35,823 nt of DNA from the NCBI GenBank assembly GCA_024681435.1, contig JAILAV010000173.1, positions 1 through 35,823 of the forward strand. The letters are read 5' to 3'. The DNA comes from Pseudobutyrivibrio sp. (GTDB taxonomy: Bacteria > Bacillota > Clostridia > Lachnospirales > Lachnospiraceae). The notes beneath the pieces were generated by a model. The model saw nothing but the letters and a program-made list of their open reading frames with translations. It was not told the DNA's origin and made no database searches. The position numbers were made by a program, and so were the translations under genes. Below, piece after piece: positions 24,879 through 33,387 of this stretch (position 1 is its first letter; each line of letters starts with the position of its first letter).

Positions 24879-25358
24879 ATGGAAAAGGGAACTATACAAG
24901 TATACTATGGTTGCGGCCAGGGTAAATCCGCTGCAGCTCTTGGAAATGCAGTTAGATACGCATCACAAGGAAAAAAGAGTATAATAATACAGTTTCTAAA
25001 ATCAGAAACAAATTCAGATTATTTTGAAAAGCTTGAGCCAGAAATCAAGCTTTTCAGATTTGAACGTTCAAAAGATGGTTTCGAAGATCTTACTGAACAG
25101 CAAAAACAAGAAGAAAAAATCAACATTCTCAACGGCCTAAATTATGCTAAAAAGGTATTAGGCACAGGAGAGTGTGATTTGCTTGTTCTTGACGAGGTCC
25201 TGGGCGTTGTAGACGAGGGCATTGTATCAGAGGAAGACATCATGGAGGCACTAGAAGGAAGATCAATTAACACTAATGTTATATTGACTGGACTAAACAT
25301 GTCTTCTGGATTATTTGAAATTGCAGATAGTGTATTAAAAGTAAAGCCAGAGAAGTAA
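24879..25358 (+). CDS. Corrinoid adenosyltransferase, CobA/CobO/BtuR type
   Basis: Predicted to attach the adenosyl group of ATP to cob(I)alamin or its precursors; 159 aa. Seen: P-loop GCGQGKS (residues 11-17) followed by AAALGNAVRYA, FLKSE, and the Walker-B-like LLVLDEVLGVVDEGIV. Slightly shorter than typical 170-200 aa members, and the P-loop Cys replaces the more common Asp/Lys. It is 8 bp after typA with AAGGAG overlapping the gap, so co-transcribed. No other cobamide genes are nearby; it may serve salvage of corrinoids. The terminator at its end overlaps the last codons. Confidence 0.85.
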   Translation: MEKGTIQVYYGCGQGKSAAALGNAVRYASQGKKSIIIQFLKSETNSDYFEKLEPEIKLFRFERSKDGFEDLTEQQKQEEKINILNGLNYAKKVLGTGECDLLVLDEVLGVVDEGIVSEEDIMEALEGRSINTNVILTGLNMSSGLFEIADSVLKVKPEK

Positions 25359-25378
25359 TCTCTGGCTTGTAATTTTTA
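25344..25378 (+). terminator. Terminator after the adenosyltransferase gene
   Basis: Perfect 10-bp stem AAGCCAGAGA (25344-25353) / TCTCTGGCTT (25359-25368), 5-nt loop, then GTAATTTTTATT. The left arm includes the last codons and the loop spans the stop. Confidence 0.85.
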
Positions 25379-25395
25379 TTAAGTTTATATAAACT
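25367..25395 (+). promoter_or_regulatory. Probable dapB promoter
   Basis: TTGTAA (25367-25372), 17-bp spacer, TAAACT (25390-25395), starting within the tail of the preceding terminator and 28 bp before dapB. Confidence 0.55.
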
Positions 25396-25423
25396 AGGTG
25401 CAAACATATAGAGAGGTGACGAA

Positions 25424-26185
25424 ATGACAAGAGTAGTAATGCATGGCTGCAATGGCCACATGGGAAGAGTTATAACAGATTTGTGCAAGCAGGATGATAA
25501 TATTACATTAGTTGCTGGTGTGGATAAATTCAAAGGTGTTGAGAATGATTATCCAGTTTTTGATACTATTGATGAAGTAAATGTTGAGTTTGATGCAATT
25601 ATCGACTTTTCTAATGCTACAGCTGTAGATGGATTACTTAGCTACTGTGAGAACAATTCAAAGCCAGTTGTCCTTTGTACTACAGGCTTGTCAGATGAAA
25701 CACTTAAGCATGTTGATAGTGCAAGTGGTAAGGTAGCTGTACTTCGTTCGGCAAACATGTCTCTTGGTATCAACACATTATTTGATTTATGCAAAAAGGC
25801 AACACAGGTATTTGCTGATGCAGGCTATGATATTGAAATCGTTGAAAAGCATCATAATCAGAAGTTAGATGCACCTAGCGGAACAGCTCTTGCTCTTGCA
25901 GATGCATGTAATGATGCTTTGGATGAGAAATATGAATATTGCTATGGTCGCGCTGACAGAAGAGAAAAGAGACCAAAGAATGAAATTGGAATTTCAGCAG
26001 TTAGAGGCGGAAATATTGTTGGTGAACATGAGGTTATCTTTGCAGGACTTGATGAAGTAATCACAATTAAGCACACTGCATATTCTAAGGGCGTATTCGC
26101 AAAGGGCGCTATTGAAGCAGCTAAGTTTTTAGCAGATAAGCCAGCAGGATTATATGATATGAAGCAGGTTATTGCTGCAAAATAA
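25424..26185 (+). CDS. dapB: 4-hydroxy-tetrahydrodipicolinate reductase
   Basis: Reduces hydroxy-tetrahydrodipicolinate with NAD(P)H in lysine and diaminopimelate synthesis; 253 aa. Seen: N-terminal dinucleotide motif MHGCNGHMGR (residues 6-15), the signature EKHHNQKLDAPSGTAL carrying catalytic His and Lys, and the C-terminal VGEHEVIFAGLDEVITIKH with the substrate-contacting segment. Start supported by GAGAGGTGA. No dapA is next to it here, although dapA-dapB pairs are common. The hydrolase gene follows after 36 bp. Confidence 0.96.
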   Translation: MTRVVMHGCNGHMGRVITDLCKQDDNITLVAGVDKFKGVENDYPVFDTIDEVNVEFDAIIDFSNATAVDGLLSYCENNSKPVVLCTTGLSDETLKHVDSASGKVAVLRSANMSLGINTLFDLCKKATQVFADAGYDIEIVEKHHNQKLDAPSGTALALADACNDALDEKYEYCYGRADRREKRPKNEIGISAVRGGNIVGEHEVIFAGLDEVITIKHTAYSKGVFAKGAIEAAKFLADKPAGLYDMKQVIAAK

Positions 26186-26221
26186 TTAATACGGAAGTAA
26201 TTCGAGAAGGATAAGAATAAG

Positions 26222-26878
26222 ATGTATATTCAGCTTAATTCACAAGTTATATGTTATGAGAAGACCGGCGAAGGGGCGCCGGTTATTCTTATACATGGAA
26301 ATACAGAAGACCATCATATTTTTGACAGACTTATTGAGGATATGGAAAGAGACCATACAGTTTATGCTATGGATTCCAGAGGTCATGGTGAAAGCGCCAC
26401 ACCTAAGGAATTTCATTATGCTGATATGGCTGAGGATGTAATTAATTTAATAAAGGCGCTGGAGATTGAAAAGCCATATATAGTTGGCTATTCAGATGGC
26501 GGCATTATAGCTCTTTTGGTGGCGATTAAAGCAAGCAATTTATTGTCAGGCATAGTTTGTTGCGGTGCTAATTTATCTCCATCAGGAATCCATCATAGGG
26601 ACATTAGAGACATTAAAAAAGAATATAAAAGAACTAATGACCCAAGAATTAAAATGATGTTGGAGGAACCAAACATTTCTCCAGCAGACCTTCGAAGAAT
26701 ATCGGTACCGGCGATGATCTTCGCAGGGGAAAAGGATATGATAAAAGAAAAAGAAACAAAGACGATTGCTAGCAATATTCCTGAGGCATCAATGCAGATT
26801 TTACCAGGGGATAATCACTTTAGCTATATATGCAATACAAATCGACTTTATTCGTACATAAAAGGATTTTTGAGGTAG
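26222..26878 (+). CDS. Alpha/beta hydrolase
   Basis: Cytosolic serine hydrolase-fold protein, 218 aa, shorter than the usual 250-300, so the lid domain is small. Seen: oxyanion region LIHGNTEDHHIF, nucleophile elbow GYSDGG with Ser91, acid Asp172 in FAGEKDM and His199 in PGDNHFS. No signal peptide. The substrate cannot be inferred; related proteins include esterases and menaquinone-pathway-like hydrolases. An AGAAGG site precedes the ATG at 26222. It may share the dapB transcript, but no functional link is evident. Confidence 0.85.
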   Translation: MYIQLNSQVICYEKTGEGAPVILIHGNTEDHHIFDRLIEDMERDHTVYAMDSRGHGESATPKEFHYADMAEDVINLIKALEIEKPYIVGYSDGGIIALLVAIKASNLLSGIVCCGANLSPSGIHHRDIRDIKKEYKRTNDPRIKMMLEEPNISPADLRRISVPAMIFAGEKDMIKEKETKTIASNIPEASMQILPGDNHFSYICNTNRLYSYIKGFLR

Positions 26879-26887
26879 AAGTAATTC

Positions 26888-26916
26888 TTGTAATTGACCT
26901 GTCCACATGGTAAAAT
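26888..26916 (+). promoter_or_regulatory. Probable promoter of the diguanylate cyclase gene
   Basis: TTGTAA (26888-26893), 17-bp spacer, TAAAAT (26911-26916). It lies inside the longest possible reading frame of the next gene, which argues for the later ATG at 26990. Confidence 0.6.
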
Positions 26917-26989
26917 TGTTAGAAAAATGAGGGTATATTTATTTTCTGCGCGAAAATATAACGCTTCATATGGGGAAAGTATAAATGTT

Positions 26990-28591
26990 ATGGTTATTAA
27001 AGACAAGAAAATAAACAAAATAATCAGATGGGCTAATATCTTGGTGCTTGGAGTTACCGTCTTTGCGATGGTGGTATGTTATTTTTCCACCAGATATAAG
27101 TCTTCTCCTCAGATTACTCAACAAATAGAGCCAATTACAGTTGCTATTCTTGAAGACGGTTCAAAAGAGTATTTCTTGGATTTAAGAGATTTTGATTATC
27201 ATTATTCTGGTGTTATGTTCTACACATCACACCAAAAGGTCACTGCCTATAATGCAGGACATGAGATTTATTCATTTGATAGAACGGGCGGGTTTTGGAC
27301 ATCATCTACAGGTTCAGGATATCACTTTATAGATATCAATAGCAGAATGGTGCAGATTGCTATTATTGTTAAACCTATCTATGAAGAGGTAGCGGATCAA
27401 CAGCTTACATTCTACGTGGGTTCTGCCTATGGAATGTATAATGAAGTAATGATTGATTCTATGCCTAGATTTTTCGCGAGCCTTCTTATTCTATTCTTAA
27501 GTATCGCGATTTTTGGTTACTATGAGTTCATGCATACGAAACTCCAGCTTGATAACAAATTATTATTTTTAAGTGGATTCACTTTCTTTTGTGGACTTTG
27601 GTCTATAAATGAAACAGATGCATCAGCGCTGTTGATTTCAAACAAGATTTTTGATTCGCTGATTCCATTTTTGAGCTTGATGTTAGTAGTGCCACCATTC
27701 ATTTTGTTCTTTGATAGCTACCTTGAGCTTAGAAGTACATTGATAAAGCATATACTTGTTATCGCGTCAATGTGTCAGTTTATAATACTGACATTTCTTC
27801 ACTTTACAAAGATTGCCGAGTATAGACAAACTCTTGTATGCATGCAGATAACCCTTCTAGTATCTGCAGGCTATATGGTTGGCGGAATGATTGTTCAGTT
27901 TTTTAGGCGTAGAAACACAAGACAGATTGAAATATGCGCTGTTGGCTTATCACTATTTTTACTAGCTTTAGTTGTAGATATCACCATGTACTACAGATCA
28001 CTTGGTGATGCGGATAAGATAGGCCGATATTTATTCTTAGTCTTCGCCTTTACATTAGCATGGGATATGATTAAAGATGCTAATGAAATCCTTGAAAAAG
28101 GTAGAAGAGCAAAGCAACTTGAGGTGTTCGCACTTACAGATAGCATGACAGGGTTACTCAATAGAAATGCCTTTGAAAAGCATGCTGGGTCAGATGAAAA
28201 GCTAGATGGACTGGTTGCAGTTGTGGCTGACGCCAATGGACTTAAGAAATGTAATGATACTTACGGTCACGAGGCCGGTGATGAATATATATCAATCGTA
28301 GCTGAGTTATTTAATAAAGTTTACGGGAAATATGGAAACTGCTATAGAATTGGCGGTGATGAGTTCTGTTGTATTATTTCTCAGGGGAATCGCGTGAATC
28401 TTGATGTATTGAGAAATCTCTTTCTTGCAAAAATACATCATGCGAATGAAGACGGAGATTACATTTTTGACATTGCTGTAGCTATAGGAGATGCCAGCTA
28501 CGATGCTGAACAAGATGAAGATTTTAGATCTATTGTAAAGCGCGCAGATTCGTATATGTATGAGAATAAACGTCGTTATAAAGAAGCATGA
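26990..28591 (+). CDS. Membrane-bound GGDEF protein, probable diguanylate cyclase
   Basis: 533-aa protein expected to make cyclic di-GMP from two GTP. Seen: one N-terminal membrane segment, an extracytoplasmic domain of roughly 130 residues, seven further membrane segments resembling 7TMR-DISM receptors, a short coiled linker and a C-terminal GGDEF domain with DSMTGLLNRNAF and intact GGDEF (455-459). No RxxD inhibitory site precedes GGDEF (the segment reads KYGNCYRI), so product inhibition through that site is unlikely. An upstream in-frame codon at 26894 would add 32 residues, but the promoter at 26888-26916 and the GGGGAAAG site favour 26990. The last 16 nt overlap a convergent gene. Confidence 0.88.
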   Translation: MVIKDKKINKIIRWANILVLGVTVFAMVVCYFSTRYKSSPQITQQIEPITVAILEDGSKEYFLDLRDFDYHYSGVMFYTSHQKVTAYNAGHEIYSFDRTGGFWTSSTGSGYHFIDINSRMVQIAIIVKPIYEEVADQQLTFYVGSAYGMYNEVMIDSMPRFFASLLILFLSIAIFGYYEFMHTKLQLDNKLLFLSGFTFFCGLWSINETDASALLISNKIFDSLIPFLSLMLVVPPFILFFDSYLELRSTLIKHILVIASMCQFIILTFLHFTKIAEYRQTLVCMQITLLVSAGYMVGGMIVQFFRRRNTRQIEICAVGLSLFLLALVVDITMYYRSLGDADKIGRYLFLVFAFTLAWDMIKDANEILEKGRRAKQLEVFALTDSMTGLLNRNAFEKHAGSDEKLDGLVAVVADANGLKKCNDTYGHEAGDEYISIVAELFNKVYGKYGNCYRIGGDEFCCIISQGNRVNLDVLRNLFLAKIHHANEDGDYIFDIAVAIGDASYDAEQDEDFRSIVKRADSYMYENKRRYKEA

Positions 28592-28836
28592 TTCATCCAA
28601 TCAACAAGAGACTGTAGCCCTTCCTCAGTGAATGGCGCAGTCTGAGTCAGCTTTTGGTCATCCGGGGTGTTTTCAGAGCTATAAGGCCCTGGCCAAAGAG
28701 TAGCTTTAAAAAGCACCTCTTCGGTACCTTCTGCTTGATATTTTTCAATTTTGTAACACTTGTTTTTGTCACTTCCTGTAAAAGAGGGAGCTTTTTTGTA
28801 ATATCCTAGTGAAAGGAGTCTTTTTCTATCTATCAT
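28576..28836 (-). CDS. Small conserved hypothetical protein, convergent with the cyclase
   Basis: 86-aa soluble basic/aromatic protein beginning MIDRKRLLSLGYYKKAPSF and ending EEGLQSLVDWMNHASL. I recall close relatives annotated as hypothetical in Lachnospiraceae, with the GYYKK.PFTGS, LWPGP, and FTEEGL..VDW blocks conserved, which supports a real gene. The start is put at ATG 28836; a GTG at 28872 would add 12 residues that do not resemble the family start. No function known. Its 3' end overlaps the cyclase gene tail-to-tail by 16 nt. Confidence 0.7.
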   Translation of the reverse strand: MIDRKRLLSLGYYKKAPSFTGSDKNKCYKIEKYQAEGTEEVLFKATLWPGPYSSENTPDDQKLTQTAPFTEEGLQSLVDWMNHASL

Positions 28837-28930
28837 GGCTTCTATTTTAAATAAAATGTGGCGCGTTGTCACTAAAGAATGATAGAATAAATATAAATAA
28901 TAGAGGGTATATGGAAACGGGGGCGAATAT

Positions 28931-29947
28931 ATGGGAAAAGGTCATATTTTTAGGATTGTCTGTGGTGCGATGATAGCCATTATCGTGGTCATATTAGTTG
29001 CACTTTTTGTCAGTGATGATAATAAAAATCAGACAGTAAATGTTAACTTGGACGTTCCTTATTCCGATACTAATACTTGGATGAGTTATTTATCTGACGA
29101 TAGCTATATTTCAGAGATAACTATTCCAGGTACACACAATAGCTGTGCTCGATATGTATCATTAGACTATATGAACAGATGTCAGAGTACAAGCATTACC
29201 CAACAGCTCGAAGATGGATACCGATTTTTAGAATTAAAGGTTGCCATAGACGAGAACGAGGAAGGCAATAGAATAAAGTTAGTAAATGGTTCTGCAAACT
29301 GTCATAAATCAGGAAAGTTATTCTCAGGTTATCTCTATTTCGAAGATGTATGTGATGAAATTTTTAAATTCTTACAACAATATTCCACAGAGACAGTAAT
29401 TGTAAATGTAAAAATTGATGACAAAGAGCATTCAGTTAGTGACGTTGAGAAAATGCTAAAGGACATTCTGGACACCAATAAGGATTATTGGTATACAGAG
29501 GATGAGATTCCTACACTAGGGGAAGTGCGAGGAAAGGCTGTTCTTGCTTTAGGTTTTCCAGACAAGGCCAGACTAGGTCTTGCTGGAATTAATACAGTAT
29601 GGAAAGATCAGTCTAACAAAGTCCCAGCAGATATTCCTTATGAGCTGTATGTTTATGACAACTATAGATTATGGGTTCAGGATAGATATAACTATTCTGT
29701 AGAAGATAAATATGAAGCAGTGGTAGACGGCTTAGAAAATTGCGAAGCCGATGACAGAACACTTTTCTTTAATTATGTTAGCACCACAGGTGATGGTAAA
29801 ATTGGGCATCCACAAGGATATGCAAATGAGCTAAACGACTTATTGCTGAAATACGATTTAAAGGATGAGACAAGCTATGGCATTGTAATCGTAGATTTTG
29901 GAAATATAGACTTGGCTAGACACTTTTATTACACAAATTTGTCTTAA
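28931..29947 (+). CDS. Membrane-anchored PI-PLC X-domain-like protein
   Basis: 338-aa protein with an N-terminal membrane anchor (about residues 8-28) and an extracellular domain like bacterial phosphatidylinositol-specific phospholipase C. Seen: IPGTHNSCAR with His69 as the first catalytic His, CQSTSITQQLEDGYRFLELKV, and SANCHKSG with His115 as candidate second His. Compared with the Bacillus enzyme, the Asp after the first His is Asn70 and the catalytic Arg of the DIR motif is Lys103; the Asn is common in this subfamily. It may cleave phosphoinositides or glycosyl-phosphatidylinositol, or another phosphodiester. First gene of a probable operon with a chemoreceptor. Strong purine-rich site upstream. 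Confidence 0.8.
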   Translation: MGKGHIFRIVCGAMIAIIVVILVALFVSDDNKNQTVNVNLDVPYSDTNTWMSYLSDDSYISEITIPGTHNSCARYVSLDYMNRCQSTSITQQLEDGYRFLELKVAIDENEEGNRIKLVNGSANCHKSGKLFSGYLYFEDVCDEIFKFLQQYSTETVIVNVKIDDKEHSVSDVEKMLKDILDTNKDYWYTEDEIPTLGEVRGKAVLALGFPDKARLGLAGINTVWKDQSNKVPADIPYELYVYDNYRLWVQDRYNYSVEDKYEAVVDGLENCEADDRTLFFNYVSTTGDGKIGHPQGYANELNDLLLKYDLKDETSYGIVIVDFGNIDLARHFYYTNLS

Positions 29948-29972
29948 TATAGAGAAATATAGGAGGAACAGC

Positions 29973-30221
29973 ATGGGAAGACAAGAAGAACAGGAGGTAA
30001 ATCCAATACTACTAGAATTTCTTGATACTGATTCCTTTGAGGAAAAGTACAAAATTCTAGTAGCAACGCCGATTATGGATTTTGATAATCTCTTAATTGA
30101 TAATATGGCATCGTCAATTGATGTTGTTATTGAAGATGGGGACGTTGAATCAAGGGTTCAAGAATTAAAAGTTTGTGTTAGAACTAGAGCTAAATACGAA
30201 AACGCACGTTTTCGAAGATAG
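29973..30221 (+). CDS. Small hypothetical protein upstream of the chemoreceptor
   Basis: 82-aa acidic protein, no signal peptide or membrane segment, beginning MGRQEEQEVNPILLEFL and ending in a basic KYENARFRR tail. I do not recognise the family. A strong TAGGAGGAA site and position 25 bp after the PI-PLC-like gene and 15 bp before the chemoreceptor gene support translation as part of one operon. The segment SFEEKYKILVATPIMDFDNLLIDNMASS looks helical overall; a small signalling adaptor is possible but only a guess. Confidence 0.6.
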   Translation: MGRQEEQEVNPILLEFLDTDSFEEKYKILVATPIMDFDNLLIDNMASSIDVVIEDGDVESRVQELKVCVRTRAKYENARFRR

Positions 30222-30236
30222 ATATTGGAGGAGAGT

Positions 30237-32264
30237 ATGGCAACACAAAATGCAAAAAGCAAAAAAAACAGAAAGATCAGAGATAAGCTTCTTCTGCTGA
30301 TTATTCCAGCAGTAATTGTGACAATTGTAGTACTTGTTATAATTGCATCTTTGCTTTCTAGAGCAAGAATGCAGGAGATGGCTCAATCAACATTGGAAAG
30401 CTCAATTACCAACCAGGCAGATAATATTGATGGATGGTTAACTGAAAATTTACAGAATTTTTCAACTATCAAGCAGGGCATCGAAGGCATGCAGCCAGAT
30501 GATGAAACATTAGTTAGATACCTTACTACATATGTTGGAAAAAATACTAATTCACCAAATGGTGTTTATGTAGCATCACAGTCTGGTCAGGTAGTAAAAG
30601 GTAACGGTGCAGATATTCAGATATCTAACCCAACTGAGCAGCAGTGGTTTAAAGAGGGTATGTCAAGAGTAAATATGGCATACGGTTCGCCATACAAGAA
30701 CGAGGAAGGCCAGTATGTTATTTCTGCATCAGGTATCATAAATGATGGTGGCGATATTATCAGAGTTGCAGCAGCTGATGTTACATTGGATCAGATTTCT
30801 ATCATCGTAAACTCAGGTGTAAAGATGAAGAATGCTAGCTCATTCTTGGTAGACACAGATGATAATATGATTTTAGCTCACAGAGATGAGAATTTAGTAT
30901 CAACAACAATCAGTGATACAAGCAATGATCCTATTATCAAGTGTGCGTATAACAAGATTATGGCTTCTGATTATACGACAGTTAATACTAGCGGATACAC
31001 AATTGCGTTCCAGGAAGTAGCAGGAACAAATTGGGTACTTGTTTCATATATTGCAGATAGCATTATCTTAGCTGATATTACAAAGCTTAGTCTTATCCTT
31101 ATGGGTGTTGGTGTTATCGCTGTTATATTAATTACTATTATGATTAGCATAATCATAAACAGAGTAGTAAGACCACTTGCATCTATTACACAGCACATCT
31201 CTGCAATGTCAAATGGTGATTTCACTATTGAAATTGCAAGAGAATCCAACGATGAAATCGGTGTTATGGGCGAGCAGGTTAGCAAGTTCGTAGCATTGAT
31301 GAGAAAGATGCTTTCAAGTATTAATGACGAGTCAGAGAAGCTTAAGCAGGAATCTAACAACAGTGATAGAGTCAGCAAGAACATGTTTGATGCATCGCAG
31401 TCACAGGAAAATGCAATGGTTAACCTTAAGAACACAGTTGATGAGCTTGCACTTGCGGTTAACGAAATTGCAGAGAACGCAACTACTCTTGCGATGGTAG
31501 TTTCAGATACAAGAGAGAACTCTAACCAGGCTAATGAAAGCATGAAGGAAACTGTTGAAATTAGTAAACAGGGCCGTGATGACATGGAGAAGCTTTCTAT
31601 CGCCATGGATGGAATTAAGAATAGTAATGATGCATTAGTTGAATCTATCAACGAAGTTGGTAAGGCATCAGAAGAAATTACAAAGATTGTTGGATTAATT
31701 GCAGAAATTGCAGATGAGACAAATCTTCTTTCACTTAATGCTTCAATTGAAGCAGCACGTGCAGGTGAGGCTGGTAAGGGCTTTGCCGTAGTTGCTAGTG
31801 AAATTGGTAAATTGGCTCAGAATTCAGCAGCCAGCGCAGAAAACATTGCAAGACTTATTGACGATGTAGGTAAGGCAATTGGTTCAGTTGTATCACAGGC
31901 TGAAGCTAGTGCAGAAAATATCGAGGCAAACAGCACATTGATACATACAGCTGTTGATACTTTTGATAGAATTTATCAGAACATTGAAAAGTCAAATGAG
32001 CTTCTTGATTTAATGATTCAGGATGTTCAAAAGGTAGATGAGGTTTCAACAAATGTTGCAGCTATTTCAGAAGAGCAGGCAGCATCGGCAGATGAAATCC
32101 TTGAAACTTCAAAGCATATGGTAGAACAGGCTCGTTCAATCACTACAAGCAGTCAGGATGTGGCAGACAATTCTCACGAATTAGCAAATACATCTCAGAT
32201 GCTTACAGGATACGTTCAGCAGTTTAAGATTTCAAAGGAGGAGGGAATTGTAAATGAAGGTTAG
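30237..32264 (+). CDS. Methyl-accepting chemotaxis protein
   Basis: 675-aa transmembrane chemoreceptor. Seen: TM1 (about residues 17-40), an extracellular Cache-type sensor domain (about 45-270), TM2 (about 280-305), HAMP (about 305-360) and a long helical signalling domain whose hairpin tip includes [20 protein letters not shown] (about 490-510), the CheA/CheW contact. The start is ATG 30237, placed 5 nt after GGAGGAG; an ATG 12 nt earlier would overlap that site. No C-terminal CheR-tethering pentapeptide is seen. The stop overlaps the start of a sugar-binding lipoprotein gene, suggesting the receptor reads the occupied binding protein. Confidence 0.95.
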   Translation: MATQNAKSKKNRKIRDKLLLLIIPAVIVTIVVLVIIASLLSRARMQEMAQSTLESSITNQADNIDGWLTENLQNFSTIKQGIEGMQPDDETLVRYLTTYVGKNTNSPNGVYVASQSGQVVKGNGADIQISNPTEQQWFKEGMSRVNMAYGSPYKNEEGQYVISASGIINDGGDIIRVAAADVTLDQISIIVNSGVKMKNASSFLVDTDDNMILAHRDENLVSTTISDTSNDPIIKCAYNKIMASDYTTVNTSGYTIAFQEVAGTNWVLVSYIADSIILADITKLSLILMGVGVIAVILITIMISIIINRVVRPLASITQHISAMSNGDFTIEIARESNDEIGVMGEQVSKFVALMRKMLSSINDESEKLKQESNNSDRVSKNMFDASQSQENAMVNLKNTVDELALAVNEIAENATTLAMVVSDTRENSNQANESMKETVEISKQGRDDMEKLSIAMDGIKNSNDALVESINEVGKASEEITKIVGLIAEIADETNLLSLNASIEAARAGEAGKGFAVVASEIGKLAQNSAASAENIARLIDDVGKAIGSVVSQAEASAENIEANSTLIHTAVDTFDRIYQNIEKSNELLDLMIQDVQKVDEVSTNVAAISEEQAASADEILETSKHMVEQARSITTSSQDVADNSHELANTSQMLTGYVQQFKISKEEGIVNEG

Positions 32265-33252
32265 TGTTAAAAAGAACCTAGTAGTGCTTCTCCTAACAGT
32301 AGTGATGGCCCTAGGAATGATACTTACAGGATGTGGAAAATCAAGTGGTGGAGCTACAAGCGGTGCAGGAATTAAAGTTTTCTATACATCACCAACAGAT
32401 GATGATTTTAAGCTACTATTAAAAAATGCCTTGGCTGAAAATGCCCAGGCAGCAGGGGTGACATTCGATATTGGAGAGCAGTGCGCATCAGTTAATGAGC
32501 AGGTTGCGCAGATTCAGCAGGCAGTTAGCTCAGGCTATGATCTTATCGTTTGTTTACCAGTAGATAGAAGTACAGCTCTTCAGTTGGAAGTTTCAGCAGG
32601 AGATCTTCCAATGATTTTTGTTAATTCGTCTCCGGATGCAACATATTTGGAGAAGGATAAATATATGGCTGTAAGTAGTTATGAAAATGATGCGGGAGCA
32701 TATCAGGCCGAATATGTTTGGAATGCACTTGGTAAGCCAAGCAGCTTTAATGCAGTACTTCTTCGCGGACAGTTAACTCACAATGCAGCCATAGGTAGAT
32801 CAGTGGCAGTATACAAATACTTCAAGGACAATGGAGTAGATGTAAACTTTGTATTTGATGATACAGCAAACTGGAGTGAAGACGAGGCAAAGGATATGAT
32901 GGCCATCGTTCAAAAGACAGGACAGAGTTTTGATGCTGTATTCTGCAACAATGATTCTATGGCTATTGGAGCAGCTGATTATATGGCAGCTCACGGCTAT
33001 GATTTAAAGAAGATTCCTGTTGTAGGTGTTGATGCTACAGTAGGTGGTTGTCAGTCAATCGCAGATGGCAAGATGCAGTTCACTGTTTATCAGTCAGCAT
33101 CAGGTCAGGCTCAAAGAGCGATTGAATGTGCTATTAACCTTGTAAAAAATGGTACAGCTAATGGTATTGAAGGTCTCAGCGATGACGGTTTATATATCTG
33201 GGTTCCATTCGAAAAAGTTGACGCATCAAACGTTAGTAATTATATGAAATAG
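32254..33252 (+). CDS. Sugar-binding lipoprotein, ribose/galactose-type family
   Basis: 332-aa surface lipoprotein with a type I periplasmic-binding fold (Peripla_BP_4-like). Seen: lipobox LTGC with Cys27, then [46 protein letters not shown] and [10 protein letters not shown], the usual order in ribose/xylose-binding proteins. The start overlaps the chemoreceptor stop by 11 nt, with AAAGGAGGAGGG inside the receptor gene, so translation is coupled. No permease or ATPase gene follows; a terminator does. It therefore may serve chemotaxis alone or feed a transporter encoded elsewhere. The ligand is unknown. Confidence 0.9.
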   Translation: MKVSVKKNLVVLLLTVVMALGMILTGCGKSSGGATSGAGIKVFYTSPTDDDFKLLLKNALAENAQAAGVTFDIGEQCASVNEQVAQIQQAVSSGYDLIVCLPVDRSTALQLEVSAGDLPMIFVNSSPDATYLEKDKYMAVSSYENDAGAYQAEYVWNALGKPSSFNAVLLRGQLTHNAAIGRSVAVYKYFKDNGVDVNFVFDDTANWSEDEAKDMMAIVQKTGQSFDAVFCNNDSMAIGAADYMAAHGYDLKKIPVVGVDATVGGCQSIADGKMQFTVYQSASGQAQRAIECAINLVKNGTANGIEGLSDDGLYIWVPFEKVDASNVSNYMK

Positions 33253-33297
33253 GCCTTTGTATATTTGGACGTTTTTTTCGTTAAAATAAATAAAAAG

Positions 33298-33330
33298 AAA
33301 GAAATTGCATGTTGCAATTTCTTTTTTTTT
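33298..33330 (+). terminator. Rho-independent terminator
   Basis: Stem GAAATTGCA (33301-33309) / TGCAATTTC (33313-33321), extended by A-T pairs from 33298, 3-nt loop, then nine T. It ends the PI-PLC/chemoreceptor/binding-protein transcript. Confidence 0.85.
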
Positions 33331-33331
33331 G

Positions 33332-33337
33332 TATAAT
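33332..33337 (+). promoter_or_regulatory. Possible -10 box for the kinase gene
   Basis: A perfect TATAAT (33332-33337) 51 bp before the kinase ATG. No good -35 box at 16-18 bp; TTGCAA in the terminator arm is only 14 bp away, so the promoter call is tentative. Confidence 0.4.
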
Positions 33338-33387
33338 TATGGCGTGTTGTTTATGTCATATCTATAGCAAGTAGGAGGATATTTATA

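Noticed and set aside
24879-25358. Larger cobalamin gene cluster around the adenosyltransferase
   Set aside because: Neighbours are typA and dapB; no other corrinoid gene or cobalamin riboswitch is seen in the window.
26894-26989. 32-residue N-terminal extension of the diguanylate cyclase
   Set aside because: The predicted promoter -10 box lies inside it, it has no ribosome site, and the protein starts well at ATG 26990 with a membrane anchor soon after.
30971-31651. 226-codon minus-strand frame within the chemoreceptor gene
   Set aside because: Serine/leucine-rich antisense of the helical repeat region of a clear chemoreceptor; no ribosome site or promoter.
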